Shown one piece after another: positions 45,375 to 57,705 of a DNA stretch of 64,000 bases. Within the stretch, counting starts at the first letter, position 1, and each line of letters opens with the position of its first letter. The translations under genes and the position numbers were made by a program. The stretch comes from Astrothelium macrocarpum (taxonomy: Eukaryota; Ascomycota; Dothideomycetes; Trypetheliales; Trypetheliaceae), in NCBI GenBank assembly GCA_021030915.1, contig JAGEMR010000037.1, positions 1 through 64,000 on the forward strand. Direction: 5' to 3'. The notes below the pieces were generated by a model that saw only the letters and a program-made list of their open reading frames with translations, made no database searches and was not told the DNA's origin.

Positions 45375-47742
45375 GAGGGTAGAATCGAGGCTGACGCACC
45401 ACATTTTGAGGCGGGAAGAGTGTATCCAATTCTCGTCTTGTCTGCTGCTGATTTACGCGAATTTTCGAAAGAATCAGTCGCAAAGCTCATCGAGGATCTT
45501 GCCCGATCCGATGATGTCTTCTGCCTAGACTTTGTCACAGAAACGCTTCTCGTTGACGTACCACGACCACACAGTACGGATGTTCAGTCTCTCTTTAGCG
45601 ATTTACCGTACGAGAGCGCAGTCAATGGTTCGACATGGTGTCTTAAGAGTGTTCTATCGATAGTTCCGCATGAAAATGGCCACCCACTGCCCAGCGGACC
45701 GTATTTTCTCAAGAATCGTTGTGTGCATCAGGCGTGGAGGCTTTATCCCGACAAATATTCTTGCTTTCAGACAACGATCACCCCTTGTCCGACTTCGCTA
45801 GGTTTCCATGTGCTTGATTCCGTTTCCATGGACGGTGCTCATAAATGTGTAGCGGTCCCGAGCCGCTTCTATTTTAAGCCAACTCCTCAGAAGCCACTTG
45901 GGGGCCTTCGAATCGCAATCAAAGACAACTACGCTCTCAAAGGTATTAAGACGTCTTTAGGAAATCGTTCATTCTTTGATACTTATGGTGCGGAGCGAGA
46001 CACTGCTGTTTACGCCAAGAGAGTTTTAGACCTTGGTGGCATTATTGTTGGCAAAACCAAGCTCGCGGCATTCGCTTCTAGCGAAAAACCTTGTGATTGG
46101 TGGGACTATCTTTGTCCCTTCAATCCACGAGGAGATATGCGTCTCACGCCAGGGCAAAGTTCTACTGGATCTGCCGCCGCTTCAGCAGCTTATTCTTGGC
46201 TGGACATTGCTATTGGGACTGACAGTAAGCCCCGCTAGCTGTAGGAGATGAGGAGCTGATTCTTTCAGCGTACGGAAGTGTTCGAGAGCCAGCTGCTCAG
46301 AATGGAGTTTTCGGATTGCGTTGTACCACAGACATCGCTGCGTCGACAAGAGGACTTTTCCCCAGTTCACCGTAGGTTTTTAGTTTGTGGTAAGCCTGGC
46401 TGGCCTTGACGACCTGTAGAGTTTTCGATGCAGTCGGATTTCTTTGCCGAGACATACGTGTGCTTTATGAAATGGCCGTCTGTTCTCTGAGTGATAAACT
46501 TCGGAGCAGCTGGGTTGTCCGTACTCTTGATATTGGTCCTTGGGATGAGACTCACAGTGTTTTAGTTACCACAAAAAATTTTATATCCGATTGATTTTCT
46601 ACCATACGATGATGAATACCAGCAAGGTTGTCTAGAGAGCTTTATTTGCGCTCTGGAGAAACTGTTAGGTGTCTCTCGGACGGAAATTAGTCTAGCTGAC
46701 CTGTGGGCTGAGACAAGACCCCCTGAAGCAAAGAAGAGGTCAATGGCAGAATTCACTTATAAGGTAAGGCCTGATCCTATCCGAAATTACCTCAGGTTTT
46801 GCTGACATCCTTCGGGATTGGGTACAACCCATTCTATCACGATGGCTTTTACCTCTATGAACGTTTCCGCGAAGACCACCGTCGCAAGTTTGGCACTGAG
46901 GCATATGTCTCTCCTCATATGCAGTGGAAGTGGTATGTCCTATGCACTCACAATGTGGATAGTCTACTTATCTGTATCAGGGACCTTGGAGCGAATGTAT
47001 CAGAGGAAGAGGTGCAGGAGTCTCTGTCCGATCTAACGATATTTCAAAGATGGTTCTCAGAGAACGTCATGACGACAAACAACGAAAGCGGCTCCACTGC
47101 AGTGATGATCCTACCCGTTGGACTCGGAAAGCCTGTGTATCGGGATGTACAAATCACACCGAAGCCGAGGCTTGGAATCGATCCACTCAATTTTGGCGCG
47201 TTTCTGCGCTTACCGCAGATTGTCATACCAAGTAAGTGTCCAGTGTCGCAGACATATCAGAAAATAGCTTTACGGATTTATTAAACAGCTGCGAAGATAA
47301 TCTTACGAAAATAAAAAATACGGGGTTTATTTGACTTTTGCGAGGCTACAAAAATCGGTGCCGCGTCGTTATGAGCGCCGAACACTGCTAACTTTTGCAT
47401 AGTTGGACAGATAGGATACGAGTCCAAGGTCTCGGGACGAGAGGAGCATCTACCAATTGCAGGATCCTTAGCAAGTGCTCCAGGTAAGCTAGGACAGCCA
47501 TACAGCCATAACGTGCTATATCACAAGATAAAAGTGGCTAAGTGGTCCTTTCTCGTCATAGCCGTAGGACATATGACTAATACCCTAATTGTGGAATAGG
47601 GAGCGACCTTATGCTCGTCAATCTGGCAAGAGCGACTTTGCAACAAGGTGGTCGGCCAATGGAGGTAGCCACGGGAAGATATGCCTTCGGATCAAGGCTA
47701 GAGTCAGACTCTCCAGTCTATCAACCTTCATATCACGGCTAA
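45375..47742 (+). CDS. Amidase-signature protein with N-terminal Arp1-like domain (first exon unresolved)
   Basis: Exon chain 45375-46224, 46269-46371, 46420-46516, 46566-46763, 46796-46932, 46981-47231, 47403-47483, 47600-47742, about 620 codons. The first 150 residues (VYPILVLSAADLREFSKES, DDVFCLDF) match the N-terminal domain called scytalone-dehydratase-like Arp1 in fungal amidases. The amidase core follows: IAIKDNY (catalytic Lys), TPGQSSTGSAAASAAYSWLDIAIG (first Ser), GTDTYGSVREPAAQNGVFGLR (second Ser), and at the end VIPIGQIGYES and GSDLMLVNLARATL. The usual GTDTGGS is TYGS here. Oddities: no in-frame ATG upstream (an acceptor near 45374 implies a missing first exon); the intron at 46764-46795 would be only 32 bp; the donor of exon 3 could be 46514 or 46517. 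The gene may be slightly damaged. Confidence 0.7.
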
Positions 47743-48704
47743 TGATGCTGGCAAGGGTCCATGATGAGTAGGCTGTGCTGCTATTGCTGGGTCAAGTTTC
47801 CTTAAATTGGTATGGTGTCTACCTCTATATTGAAGCTATTGTCGTGGATTGAACACCAGAAGCTGAGACGCATCGAGTGCGGAGCCTCTGCCCAGGAACT
47901 CTTTCGGCACTTCATTATCCGAATTTCGTCTTTCAACAAACTTATGAGGTACGTAAAAAGAGGAAGCAAGTACCTGACCAGATAGTGGAATGGTGAAATC
48001 CTTTGATTCGTATCATCTGCAATCTACCTCTCATTCTGCCTCTCCCCCGCCCTCATCCGCAACGGACATCACCACAATTATATGAGATACTGCAGAATAC
48101 TATCCTCCATCATACCAATCTCTCCACACACAAATACAGCCTATTCCTCCCTTATCTCCCCTCTTGCACCTCACCCTTTCACCTCACCCTCTCCCCATCC
48201 AGTCCAGTCCAGTCCATGTCCATCAATAAGCCGTCGTAGCAGAGACAAAACCACAAGCGCAAGAAGGAAAGAAAGAGAAGAAAAAGATGTTCGGATCAGC
48301 AGCTGTAGCCGAGGGGGTATAGCGGGCCTAGTTTCATAAGCGTGCAACAAGAAGAGGCAGCAGCGGCCTGCTGAGGTATCCATTCGCGAGCGGATGAAGC
48401 AAAAGAAGTCTAACTAAAAGTACACGAGGGGAAGAAAGATAATATAAGTGCCTGAGACGAGGACTCAAGCGTTGTCCGAGAAGCGTAAGGGCGATAAGAA
48501 GGGGACCATTGAGTGTGTAGTGTGACGAGAAGCCACAGACGAGTGTGACCAGTAGTGGAATCCAGTGCAAGTGCTGAGAATGGGGTATCGAGGGTGATAG
48601 ACTTCATAACTTTTGCTTGTAGCTCGCGCCAACAAGGATTGCAAAGAGAAAAACCATTTAGTAAAACCGTTTAGAGACAGGTCCAGGAAGAGCAAGGACG
48701 TCAC
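47743..48704. other. Convergent intergenic region between the amidase and PAB1
   Basis: About 960 bp with two 3' flanks. A C/T-rich stretch at about 48020-48230 with repeated CCAGTCCAGTCCAGTCC is seen, and A/G-rich sequence follows. It ends the accessory block. No gene recognised. Confidence 0.4.
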
Positions 48705-51256
48705 TTAAGCCTCGGCAGAGCCTTCGCCGGCACCATCACCATTGGTTTCCGGATTGCCCGCGTCCTGGCCATCGCCCTTGTGCTTCTTAACGTATTCGTC
48801 GTAGACACCCAAGGCTTCCTCGACCTTGGCACGGAGGGCGTCGTCATCGTTGGTCCTGCAAGCAAACAAAGTCAGCACAATCCCCCTTTCCCCTCCAATC
48901 TCCTCTCGAAATCTCGATCAGTCCACACTCACAAGTTGATCAAATCCGTATTATCCATCTCCAACAACATGCCCGTGATCTTGCCCGCCAGCTCCGGCTG
49001 CTGCTCATGAATCTTCGGATACAGCGCCTCACCCAACATCTGCTTCTGCTGCGGCGCCGGCGCCGCGCTCAACGCGCCCACATCGATCCCGACTCCCGCA
49101 CCGCTCGGTCCCGCAGGCGGTCCTCCAGCCATCTGGCCCGGCAATCCACCCGCACCACCGCGTCCCATCCCCATCCCGCCCGGCACCTGCTGTCCACCAG
49201 GCCTTCCACCACCCATCCCCATCGCACCGGCACCCCGTCCGCCCTGCTGTCCGCCCTGCGCACCCGCACCAAACGCACCACCGCGCATCCCCGGCACCAT
49301 ATTCGGCGGCACGCCACCGGGAAGCCCCGGCATCATCGGGCCCCTCCCCCCCGCGCCGCCGGCACCACGGCCCATCGCCGCGGCGGCCTGGGCGAGCTGC
49401 ATGTAGTTTGGCGCGCCGTACGCGCCGGGCGGAAATCCCGCCGCCATGTTCGGCGGGATGCCGTACATACCGGGGGCCATCTGCTGCTGTTGCTGCTGGG
49501 CCTGCTGCTGGGCGGCGTTGGGTCCGCCGCGGCCGCCCGCCGCGGCCGCTTGCTGGGGAGGCACGCCGGGTGGGAAGCCCGCGCGGCCGGCCGGGGCGCC
49601 GGGGATGGCGGCTTGGGGGAAGCCTGGGATGCCGCGCGGGGGTTGGAGGAAGGGTTGGCCGGCGGCGGCGGCGGCGGCGCCGGGGCCGAAGAACATCTGC
49701 GGAAGGGGGAAGCCTTGGTTGGGCATGCCTGCGGCCGCGGCGGCCTGTTGCATGCGGACGGTGTTGCGGGCTTGGATGGAGGCTTCGAGTTGGGATTTGC
49801 GGACGTCCTTGCGCTGGGCGAGGGCGACGTAGAGGGGTTTGCCGTGCACCATCTTTTGGTTCATGTCGGTGACGGCTTTGGTGGCTTCGTCGGGGTTGGA
49901 GAAGCAGACGAAGCCGAAGCCCTTGGATTTGCCGAGCACGCGCTTTTCGCCTTTGATGGTGACTTTGTCCATGTCTTTGGTGAGTTCTTCGACATCCTTG
50001 TCGGCGGATGCTTTGTTCTCTTTGTCCTTGTCGCTGGTGGACTCGCCATCTTCGCCGCTTTCTCTCTTTTCTTCTTCTTCCTTTTCGGAAGCGGCGCGGT
50101 CGATGGGAGTGGAGTCCCGCATGACTTTGGCGGAAGTGATGGTGCCGAAAGGAGCAAAAATCTCTCTCAATTTTTCGTCATCAATGTCATCTTCTAAGTT
50201 CTTGATATAAAGGTTGACGCCCTGGTACTTGGATTGCTTTTCCACGCGAGCGGCCTCATACTGCTTACGTAGTTCCTCCTCGCGTTCGTGCTTCTTCTGT
50301 GCCCTGCCGACATAGAGCTTCTGACCGTGAAAGTCTTTGTCATGAAGTTCTTCAACAGCTCTAGCGGCATCCTCGTGTCGCACATAGTTGACAAATCCAA
50401 ATCCGCGGGACTTGCCGGTCTCTTGGTCGTGGGCAAGAGAAGCTGAAGTGACCTCTCCAATGCCCTGAAAGAGTTTCGAGAAGTCGTCATCAGTGACATC
50501 TGGGTCGACATTCTTGACGTATACATTGGTGAAATTGGCCTTCATTTCCTCAAACTTGCTCATACGATCTTTCTTGGGAATGTGATGACCGACAAACACC
50601 TTTTTCTCATTCAACAGCATACCATTCACATGCTTGATAGCATTGTTAGCTGCCTCAGCAGTCTCGTAGTGCACAAAGCCATAGCCCTTGGAATTTGCCA
50701 TTTCATCTTGAGCGACTTTGCAGCTGAGGATATTTCCAAAAGCAGCAAAGGTATCATGAAGCGCCTTGTTGTCGATGGCAGCATCTAAATTCTTGATGAA
50801 AACATTGCCCTGACCCGTCTTGCGAAGAGCAGGATCACGTTGAGACCACATGATGCGACATGGTTTGCCTTTGATCAAAGTGTAATTGAGTTCTTCCAGA
50901 GCACGCTCGCCGTCATTGGCGCTATTGTAGTTAACATAGGCGTAGCCGAGGGAGCGGCGAGTGACAGCGTCACGGCAAACACGAATCGACGCGACTTGAC
51001 CGATAGAGGAGAACAGCTCGAAGAGCATGGCCTCAGTGACGGATGTGTCTAGCTCACCAACATAGAGAGAGGCGGAGTTCTGGTGAACAGTAGAGGAAGG
51101 AGCGGCAGAAGTAGGGGTAGGGATGTCAGTGGCCTCAGAGGGCGGGACATTGCCGACGTTGGTATTGACTGCAGTAGTACCATTGGCAGTGGCTGATTCG
51201 GGAGTGGGAGAGGTAGGCTTGCCCTCGGCAGCGGTAGCAGCAGCGAAGTCAGACAT
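48705..51256 (-). CDS. PAB1: Polyadenylate-binding protein Pab1
   Basis: Two exons (51256-48933, 48855-48705) give 824 residues. Four RRMs are plain: RRM1 from LYVGEL (64) with LGYAYVNY, RRM2 from VFIKNL (152) with KGYGFVHY, RRM3 from VYVKNV (245) with RGFGFVNY, RRM4 from LYIKNL (349) with KGFGFVCF. A Pro/Gly/Met/Ala-rich linker follows, then the C-terminal MLLE/PABC domain (LGEALYPKIHEQQPELAGKITGMLLEMDNTDLINL). The last exon (TNDDDALRAKVEEALGVYDEYVKKHK) is joined by a 77 bp intron and completes that domain. Pab1 binds poly(A) tails and links them to eIF4G and to deadenylation. RRM4 carries a charged insert of about 60 residues (381-442) between its RNP2 and RNP1 strands. The start is chosen at MSDFAAAT; the frame is open upstream without need. 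Confidence 0.97.
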
Positions 51257-52457
51257 GGCGAAATAGCTGGTTGGAAGCGAAGTTAGCGTGGCGTTTGAAT
51301 TAAATAGACGAAGAATGGCGGAAGAAAAGTGGAGTGGCAGCTGCAGGAACAAAGCGTGATGATGCAAGTAGCTCATACCTTCTGTTTCAGGAACAAAGCA
51401 CTTTGGTCTGGATATATAAAAAGTGCGTCGAACCGCAGGTACAGGGGCGTCAAAGTGAAGGCGAAGATGTCAAAAGTGACACGGCAAGATTCAGAGAGCA
51501 GAAGGGTGGTGTGCGCGACGAACTCGGTCAACGAAGAGCTGGCGTGGCTTGATTGAGTATTGGTTTTTTAAGGGGGGTTTTCAAATTTTTTTGTGCCGAT
51601 AGAACCGGGTCTTTTTCTGATGGAAGAAGGGAGGCCAAGGCGACAGTCAGTCGTAGAGCTGGAAGTTGGGTGGACGGTCGCGCGGTGAGAGAAAGGTGAA
51701 AAAAAAGTTGTTGGTAGCTGGGAAAAAGGGCAGAACCCCCCAGCAGCGCTCACGTGGCGGAAGCTGCCACCTTTCCAGAGCCCACCAAGCGACCTGATGA
51801 AGCAAACGAGATGAGGGACGTAACTCGGCGAAGAGCACCCGTCGCCTGCGTTTCACTCGATGCTCTGTTTTGTTTGACCGCCGCTTGCTTCTTCCGGGGA
51901 GGTGCACCGCCAATTTCCTGACGTCGCTTCCCGGCAGCAGGACGAGCTTCACCGAACCTGATATGATCGCTCAGTAAGGTAGATTCGGTACGTACGGTAG
52001 TGAGAATAGGCGAGGAAGGCGAGGAAGGCGGAGGCAAGCAAAGGTGAGCAACGCCCATCTGCTGCTCCGCAATCATACGATGTTTCTCACCCGGAGCCGT
52101 TGCCTGTGCCCAACAAACATTCACCACCACGCAACCCCACGCGGGATGAAAACGCTGCTGTTACTCGACTTGTCTTGATGACCTCTTTTCTGTAAAGCTC
52201 CACCGAGCTGAATCAATGCCTCGGGCCTCTTGAACGGTTTCGGATGCATCTCCCGAAACGTCGCCATTGCTACCCACTTTTTTCACTGACAAATCCCTCT
52301 ATACACGTCTCGAATGCCAACTTTGATTCATCGTCATGCTCGACCTATATACCTACAAACAAAATCATCACATCAATGCAATTTCGTGATCCAAACGTAG
52401 TGGGTATCCAAACAACATCAGTCATAGAAACAAAAACAGAATCAATCCATCAATCCA
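51257..52457. promoter_or_regulatory. PAB1 promoter and leader region
   Basis: About 1.2 kb upstream of PAB1 on the minus strand. An A-rich stretch in the mRNA leader, as used for PAB1 autoregulation in other organisms, is not obvious here. The distal part should be the 3' UTR of the large protein gene to the right. No other gene recognised. Confidence 0.35.
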
Positions 52458-55400
52458 TCACTCCTTCAAACTCTCGTCCCACCCCCCCTGCTCCAACAAA
52501 AACTTCTCCACCCTCTCCCTACACTCGCCCAACCCCTTCCCCAGCGCCTCCCCCCACTGCCCCTCGACCAACTGCACCTTCTCCTTCAAATCCACCGTCA
52601 ACCTCGCCTCCTCATCCACCCTCACCGCCTTCATCTCGCCCTCGACGCTCTCCCTCTCCTCGCCCGCCAGGTACCTCTGCATCTCGAGCACGCGCGATCC
52701 GGCCACCACCACCCCCGTCTTGACCTCGTGCAGCAAGCACAGCAGGTTGACCTGGCTCTCGATGAACTGGTAGGCGGACTTCTGCGCATGCACGAGCAAG
52801 CTGTACAGATACTGCAAGGGGAACGCATGGTACGCGGGTGTCTCCTCGTACTCGCCCGGCGGGATATGGATCTCGAACCCCTCCGACAGCGCCGCGGGCA
52901 CCTTCTGCACCACGGCCAGCAGCCCCGGCGCGATGTCCCAAAAGGCCGACAGCTGCACCTCGACGCCGCGCGTGACGGTCGCGTCGACGACCGCGTGGAA
53001 GTCCTCGTAGCGGTGCAGCGTGTCGGTGGCGAAGGCCACTTGGCGGTCCTGCCGGTCGCGGCTGAAGAAGGCGTCGGCTTCGCGCACTTTGTCGGCGTTG
53101 CCTGCGAGCTGGTAGGGCGTGACGACGACGCTGCGGTAGAGGTCGTCTTGTTGGGCTTGCAGCTCGAACATCTCCTTGTGCAGCTGCTCGCGGGACTCGA
53201 AGAGCCATTTGAGGAGGGTGAGCCGCTCGAGGAGCTCGGGCTGCTCGTCGCCTTCCTCCTGTGTGCGTGTTGGGTTGGAGTCTTTGGCGTCGTTGGTGAG
53301 GTTGCTGCGGATTTGGTCCATGGATGCCGTGGCTTTGGTGATGCGTTCTGAATACCATGCGTGTAGGGGCCCCATGACTTCGGATTTGAAGGCGTTGAAG
53401 TCGGCTTTGGTCTGGTCTTGGATACGTTTGTGCTGGGCCGCATCGAATTCGGATTCAGCCTTTGCTGCGTCGGCAAACGACATGCTGCCGTCCTGGATTC
53501 TGCCTTGGATGCTTCGTCGCATTTCCTTTTTCTGCTGGCCAAGGCGCTCTTTTTCCTGCTCACGACGTGATGCCACCTTCTCTGAATATCGCTGTTTGAT
53601 GACGTTGGCTTCGGTCAAATCACTGAGAGATCTTTGGTTGGCTCGGATGGAAGCGAGCTCCGGATGATTGTTATTAACGGCGGGATAATGTCGAGGATAA
53701 GGAGGTGGAAGTGTTACCAAACGCGAAACATCTAGTTTCCAAGGATCTGGAGTAGCGGGTGCAGATTGCGCCCAAACTTGGGTGTATGCCGAAGATGGCG
53801 TCAAGCTCTGTTCATGCCAACCAGTCTTTTCGGGCGGATATTCACCAGACTGACTCGATCCAGTCGTTTGCGTCCCACCACTGGGTAAAGGTGAGTAGTG
53901 CTGTTCAGCTTCCCACTGCAGGTGTTCTCGAGCCTCTCGAGGGAGACCCATGTATTTTGATTCCCGCTTTGACCGTTCCATTGTTTGACCGCGGCCTACT
54001 GACCCTTCAGCGCTGGCTTCCCACCATCGACTCGTAGATCTTCCTCTTGAATCTTCTTCCTCAGGTGCCGTGCTCATGGCCATGCTTGGAATCGGTGATA
54101 GACTTGGCTCAAAGGCGCGGACATGTTGTTGTGAGTCTCCCATTGGTCTGGATATTCCTTTCATACTCCCTGGAGAGTCCGGTTCGGTTCCAGGTGTATA
54201 GTTTGTAAAAGAGGATGCCGGACTAGGAGCAGTCATACTGCTGTTCTCAGTGTAGGATTCCGATGCTGCTGAATGTTGTTGGCTGTCAGCTGGCGGTATC
54301 GAGGAGGTGTCAATGCTCGACTGCTTCCCGCTTGCCAGTGGTCGCCACATATCTCGGGTAAGATCAATAATATCGCCAGCCATGGCATCAAATGCTGTTG
54401 AGTATCGGTCTCTTCGTAGCCGTGATTCATTGACGACAAACTCTGCAAACAGTTCCAACCGCTCTCTGTCGGATTTTGCAGCAGCTTCTCTTTCAGCGAA
54501 CTTGCGATGTCGTTCCATGGATGAAAGTACAAAAGGGTTCGATCTAAACGATTGCTCAGGCTTTGGACTTGAACGGGGGAATTGACCTTTCAAAGGTGTT
54601 GAAGGAGCATGTGCAATTGCCGCGTCGAGTGAAGTAGGTACACGATCAACATTCTGACTCATTGATCCTGACAATGCTGGCGACTTTGGTCCCCTAATTA
54701 ATCTGGGAGAAAGAGGCGCGGCAGAAGACCCAGACGCAAGTCCTAGTGACGTGCGTCCAGATCTTGACGAAGGGCGGGAACCTTCAGGTACAGGCGAGAA
54801 TAGAGGCGGAGAGGCTGCGGCTTTGGTTGAAATGGTAAGCGGTTTCTTTCCACCCTGTCTCGGTGTTGAGCTTGAGCCCGATGAAGAGCCACTGTCGCCT
54901 TGCTCTGTTTGAGACTTTGCTTTTGGTGGAGTATCGTTACTGGCTTGCACTTCACCCGAGCCCTCTGGGACAGGCGGCTTTGTTGTAGGTACTGGCCGGC
55001 TCGTACTGCCCAAACTCAAGTTTGAAGGTTTGGATGCTCGCATGTCCTCTGCCCAAGGATTGTTACTGCTCCTCGGCTCCACAGCCGTCTGAGCCTCAGT
55101 CATCCTTTCACGAGCAGCCCTGCTTTCGCTTCTCCTCTCCCGAATACCTCGTGCACTCGTGTCCCGTCGAGCTGGTGTCCTTGTTAATCCGCCACTCGAA
55201 GATGCTGTCGGATGTGCTGTCCGTGGTTCTGATGTTTGAGCCCGGGACGAAGGCCCTTCCCGACCAATGACGCGTTGGTTACCTTCCGCATTGGAAGCTC
55301 CGTTGCCGTAGCTAGTATCTATGTATAGACCTCCACCGGGAGGCCTCGCACCTGGCCTGCTTTGTTCCTCTACCCAGTCGGCTGGAGTAGGAGGGATAGG

Positions 55401-56788
55401 AGAAAGCATTGGTGCAAGATTTGCAGTTGTCCTGCGGGGCGCAGAGCTGCTTGCTACATTCACTGGTGGTTCTGAAACAGCGTTAGACCGGTCCGAGACT
55501 CTGCTTGTACTTTGCGAACGGGAACTGGGAGGCGGCCCAGGAGGTGGTGGAGGTAATGGCATCCCAGGTTCCCAACCAGCCAGTCTTGTGGGAGATCTCA
55601 AACCCGATCCATCACTCTCTGTAGGACTGACTATACCCAAAGTTCCAGTGGAAGCCGCTCTTCGAGCGCCAGGCGGACGAGCAGACATGGGTTCTGCAGG
55701 ATATGTATGATGGCCAGATTGACTAAGCATCTCATTCCTGCTTTTCGTTTAGCAAATGCCAAAATTAGACGAATATGCTGTGCTTACGACGTAACAATGC
55801 CAAGATTGCTTGGCCGACCGTGACCTCTCATGAGAGCATCGTTCGTATTTTGAGAAAGCGTCTCAATTGCATTTGAAGGCGTCGAATGGTCGTGTTGACG
55901 ACTTCGGCCCGTCAATGCAGAAATCAAACGAGATCCTCCAGACCGAGAGGAGGAATGATCTCTTTGCCCTGCTCTGGGCGGTGGAGGTGGAAATGCGGGT
56001 GCAGAAGATGGGATTGGAGAACTCTGTACGCTAGAAGGACCCGGATAGGGTGGTGCATTCATTGGGTAATGACTAGGCGAGTGCCTTTGTAAAGACCCCA
56101 CAGAACTGCCGGATGCGTACTGCATATCAGACCGTGGCAAAGATCCATCTTGAGCATATGGACTGGCGCCAGATTGTGGAGGAGTTTGACTGCTTTGGGT
56201 GGTTTGATGTGTTGGATTTGGCGAGTACGGTGGAGGTGGCGAGGGCAGTAGTGCTGAAGCAAAATCATTAGCAATTGTGTGTCCAAAAAAGTCCAATAAG
56301 GTAGTGGGATAGAGGGGTCGGTCGTAGTTTTGATCAGTTGTAAACAAGTTATATGTAAAAAGGTGTTGACCCTTACCTTCATTCCCGGAGGCATCTCGAA
56401 GACTGTGCCCAAGCGAACTTCGAGAGGTGTGCGGTGCATAACCCCTCCCGACAACAGCGCCATCACGTTGCCATTCTTGAGGATTGTACGGTACTATGGG
56501 GGATTGTCCACGACGCGTCGCCATCGGAGGTGCCAGTCGTGAGGCAGGAGATGAGAGAGAAGATGTGTTCGATCCCTCCCACGGCGAAAAGGGACCGCTC
56601 ACAGCGGTACGGGGGGTCGAAGGGGTTTGTATGAATCCATAAGATTGCTGCCTCAATTGCTGCGGATCGCTGAACTCCGTGGTTATTGTTGGAGGTTGCA
56701 GGGCCACACGACGACGTGAGGGAATGTCTCGTGCCACGGGGAAAGGCGGTGGATTGGTAGGCGAGCTGGACCCATAATTGCGGTCCAT
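52458..56788 (-). CDS. 1385-residue low-complexity and coiled-coil protein, function unknown
   Basis: Three exons (56788-56377, 56253-55788, 55737-52458) give 1385 residues. The first 800 or so residues are disordered, rich in Ser, Pro, Thr and Gly, with polyproline runs (PSPPPPYSPNP, PLPPPPPGPPPSS). A short conserved-looking helical block occurs midway (ERHRKFAEREAAAKSDRERLELFAEFVVNESRLRRDRY). The last 450 residues are helical with coiled-coil character (VASRREQEKERLGQQKKEMRRSI, LERLTLLKWLFESREQLHKEMFELQAQQ) and a folded end (FWDIAPGLLAVVQKVP, FPLQYLYSLLVHAQKSAYQFI). I recognise it only as a filamentous-fungal protein of unknown role; polyproline plus coiled coil suggests a scaffold, perhaps at the cortex or cytoskeleton, which is inference. 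Introns are clear (123 and 50 bp). The terminal part is GC-rich, so many false frames overlap it. Confidence 0.8.
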
Positions 56789-57705
56789 TGCGACAGAGTG
56801 CCACGAGTGCGACTGGCTGAAGCTCAGCGCTTAATGTGATCCAGCGATGCCATCAAGCCGGGACGTTTCCCATACCAGGGCTTGCGCCTAAAACAGAAAT
56901 AGATATTCGGCTTCTTCACACAAGCCAAAGAGAAAATTTAGGTGGAAGCTATTATTCTTACGGGACAAAAGGAAAATGCCACCACAATGCAGACTAATGG
57001 CAGCGCAGGACGAGAGCGGAGGAGGAGTCTGCAAAGATTACAAGACGCGGGATGAGGGACGCACAATGAGGAGCACGACTCTCATTCGCTCGGCCGACAG
57101 CGCGCTACCATTAGGCAGGGCCCAAATTCAGGCCGGGGAAGGCCTCTGTGTGCTAAATTGAATGCATGTTCCTACGCACGCTTGGCTGAAAGCGTCTAGA
57201 ACAGGGTCGATCGAGGTGGTGTGGATGGGACAATCGGCAAATCATCATGCCAGCGTCCAGGGGCGGCTTAGCTACTGCGGACCGAGGCGATAGGTCTCAC
57301 AACGCACAGAGGCTGGGGGGGCCTGGCAAGATTCTGCGCATTCCCAGCACAAGACAGCTCATCCTCGACTCTAAAGTGCAAAGATGTTCAACGTTGACCT
57401 TGGTCCTGCGTTGCCGATCTGTCTCCACACCGTTTAACTCTAGGGTATTTGGCTCCAGTGGAGCCAAGTACGAGCAGCACGGTGCGACAGAGTGTCTCTG
57501 TTGTGATAAAAATAGCTGCGGACGCGCCAAAGCTCGAGTTTGCCCTACAGGCCTACACCAACATGCGGACTGAAAGATCGGGAGTCATTGTTCCGCTTAG
57601 ATTAAGCTGAATACCTGCGTTCTTTCTAGGCAATTTGAAACGGTAGGTTTCTTTATTCCCATATTGAATATTTGCAATTCTTTCGCTTACGTATGTACGT
57701 CGTCG
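56789..57705. other. Intergenic region between FBP1 and the large protein gene
   Basis: About 920 bp: promoter of the large protein gene and 3' flank of FBP1. Only short frames; no repeat or RNA recognised. Confidence 0.4.

Noticed and set aside
49007..50210. Large plus-strand frames (396 and 154 codons)
   Set aside because: They are antisense to the PAB1 linker and RRM4; PAB1 is certain.
52612..53563. Arg/Ser-rich minus-strand frames of 248 and 310 codons
   Set aside because: Same strand but other frames of the large coiled-coil protein's GC-rich 3' part; no domain.
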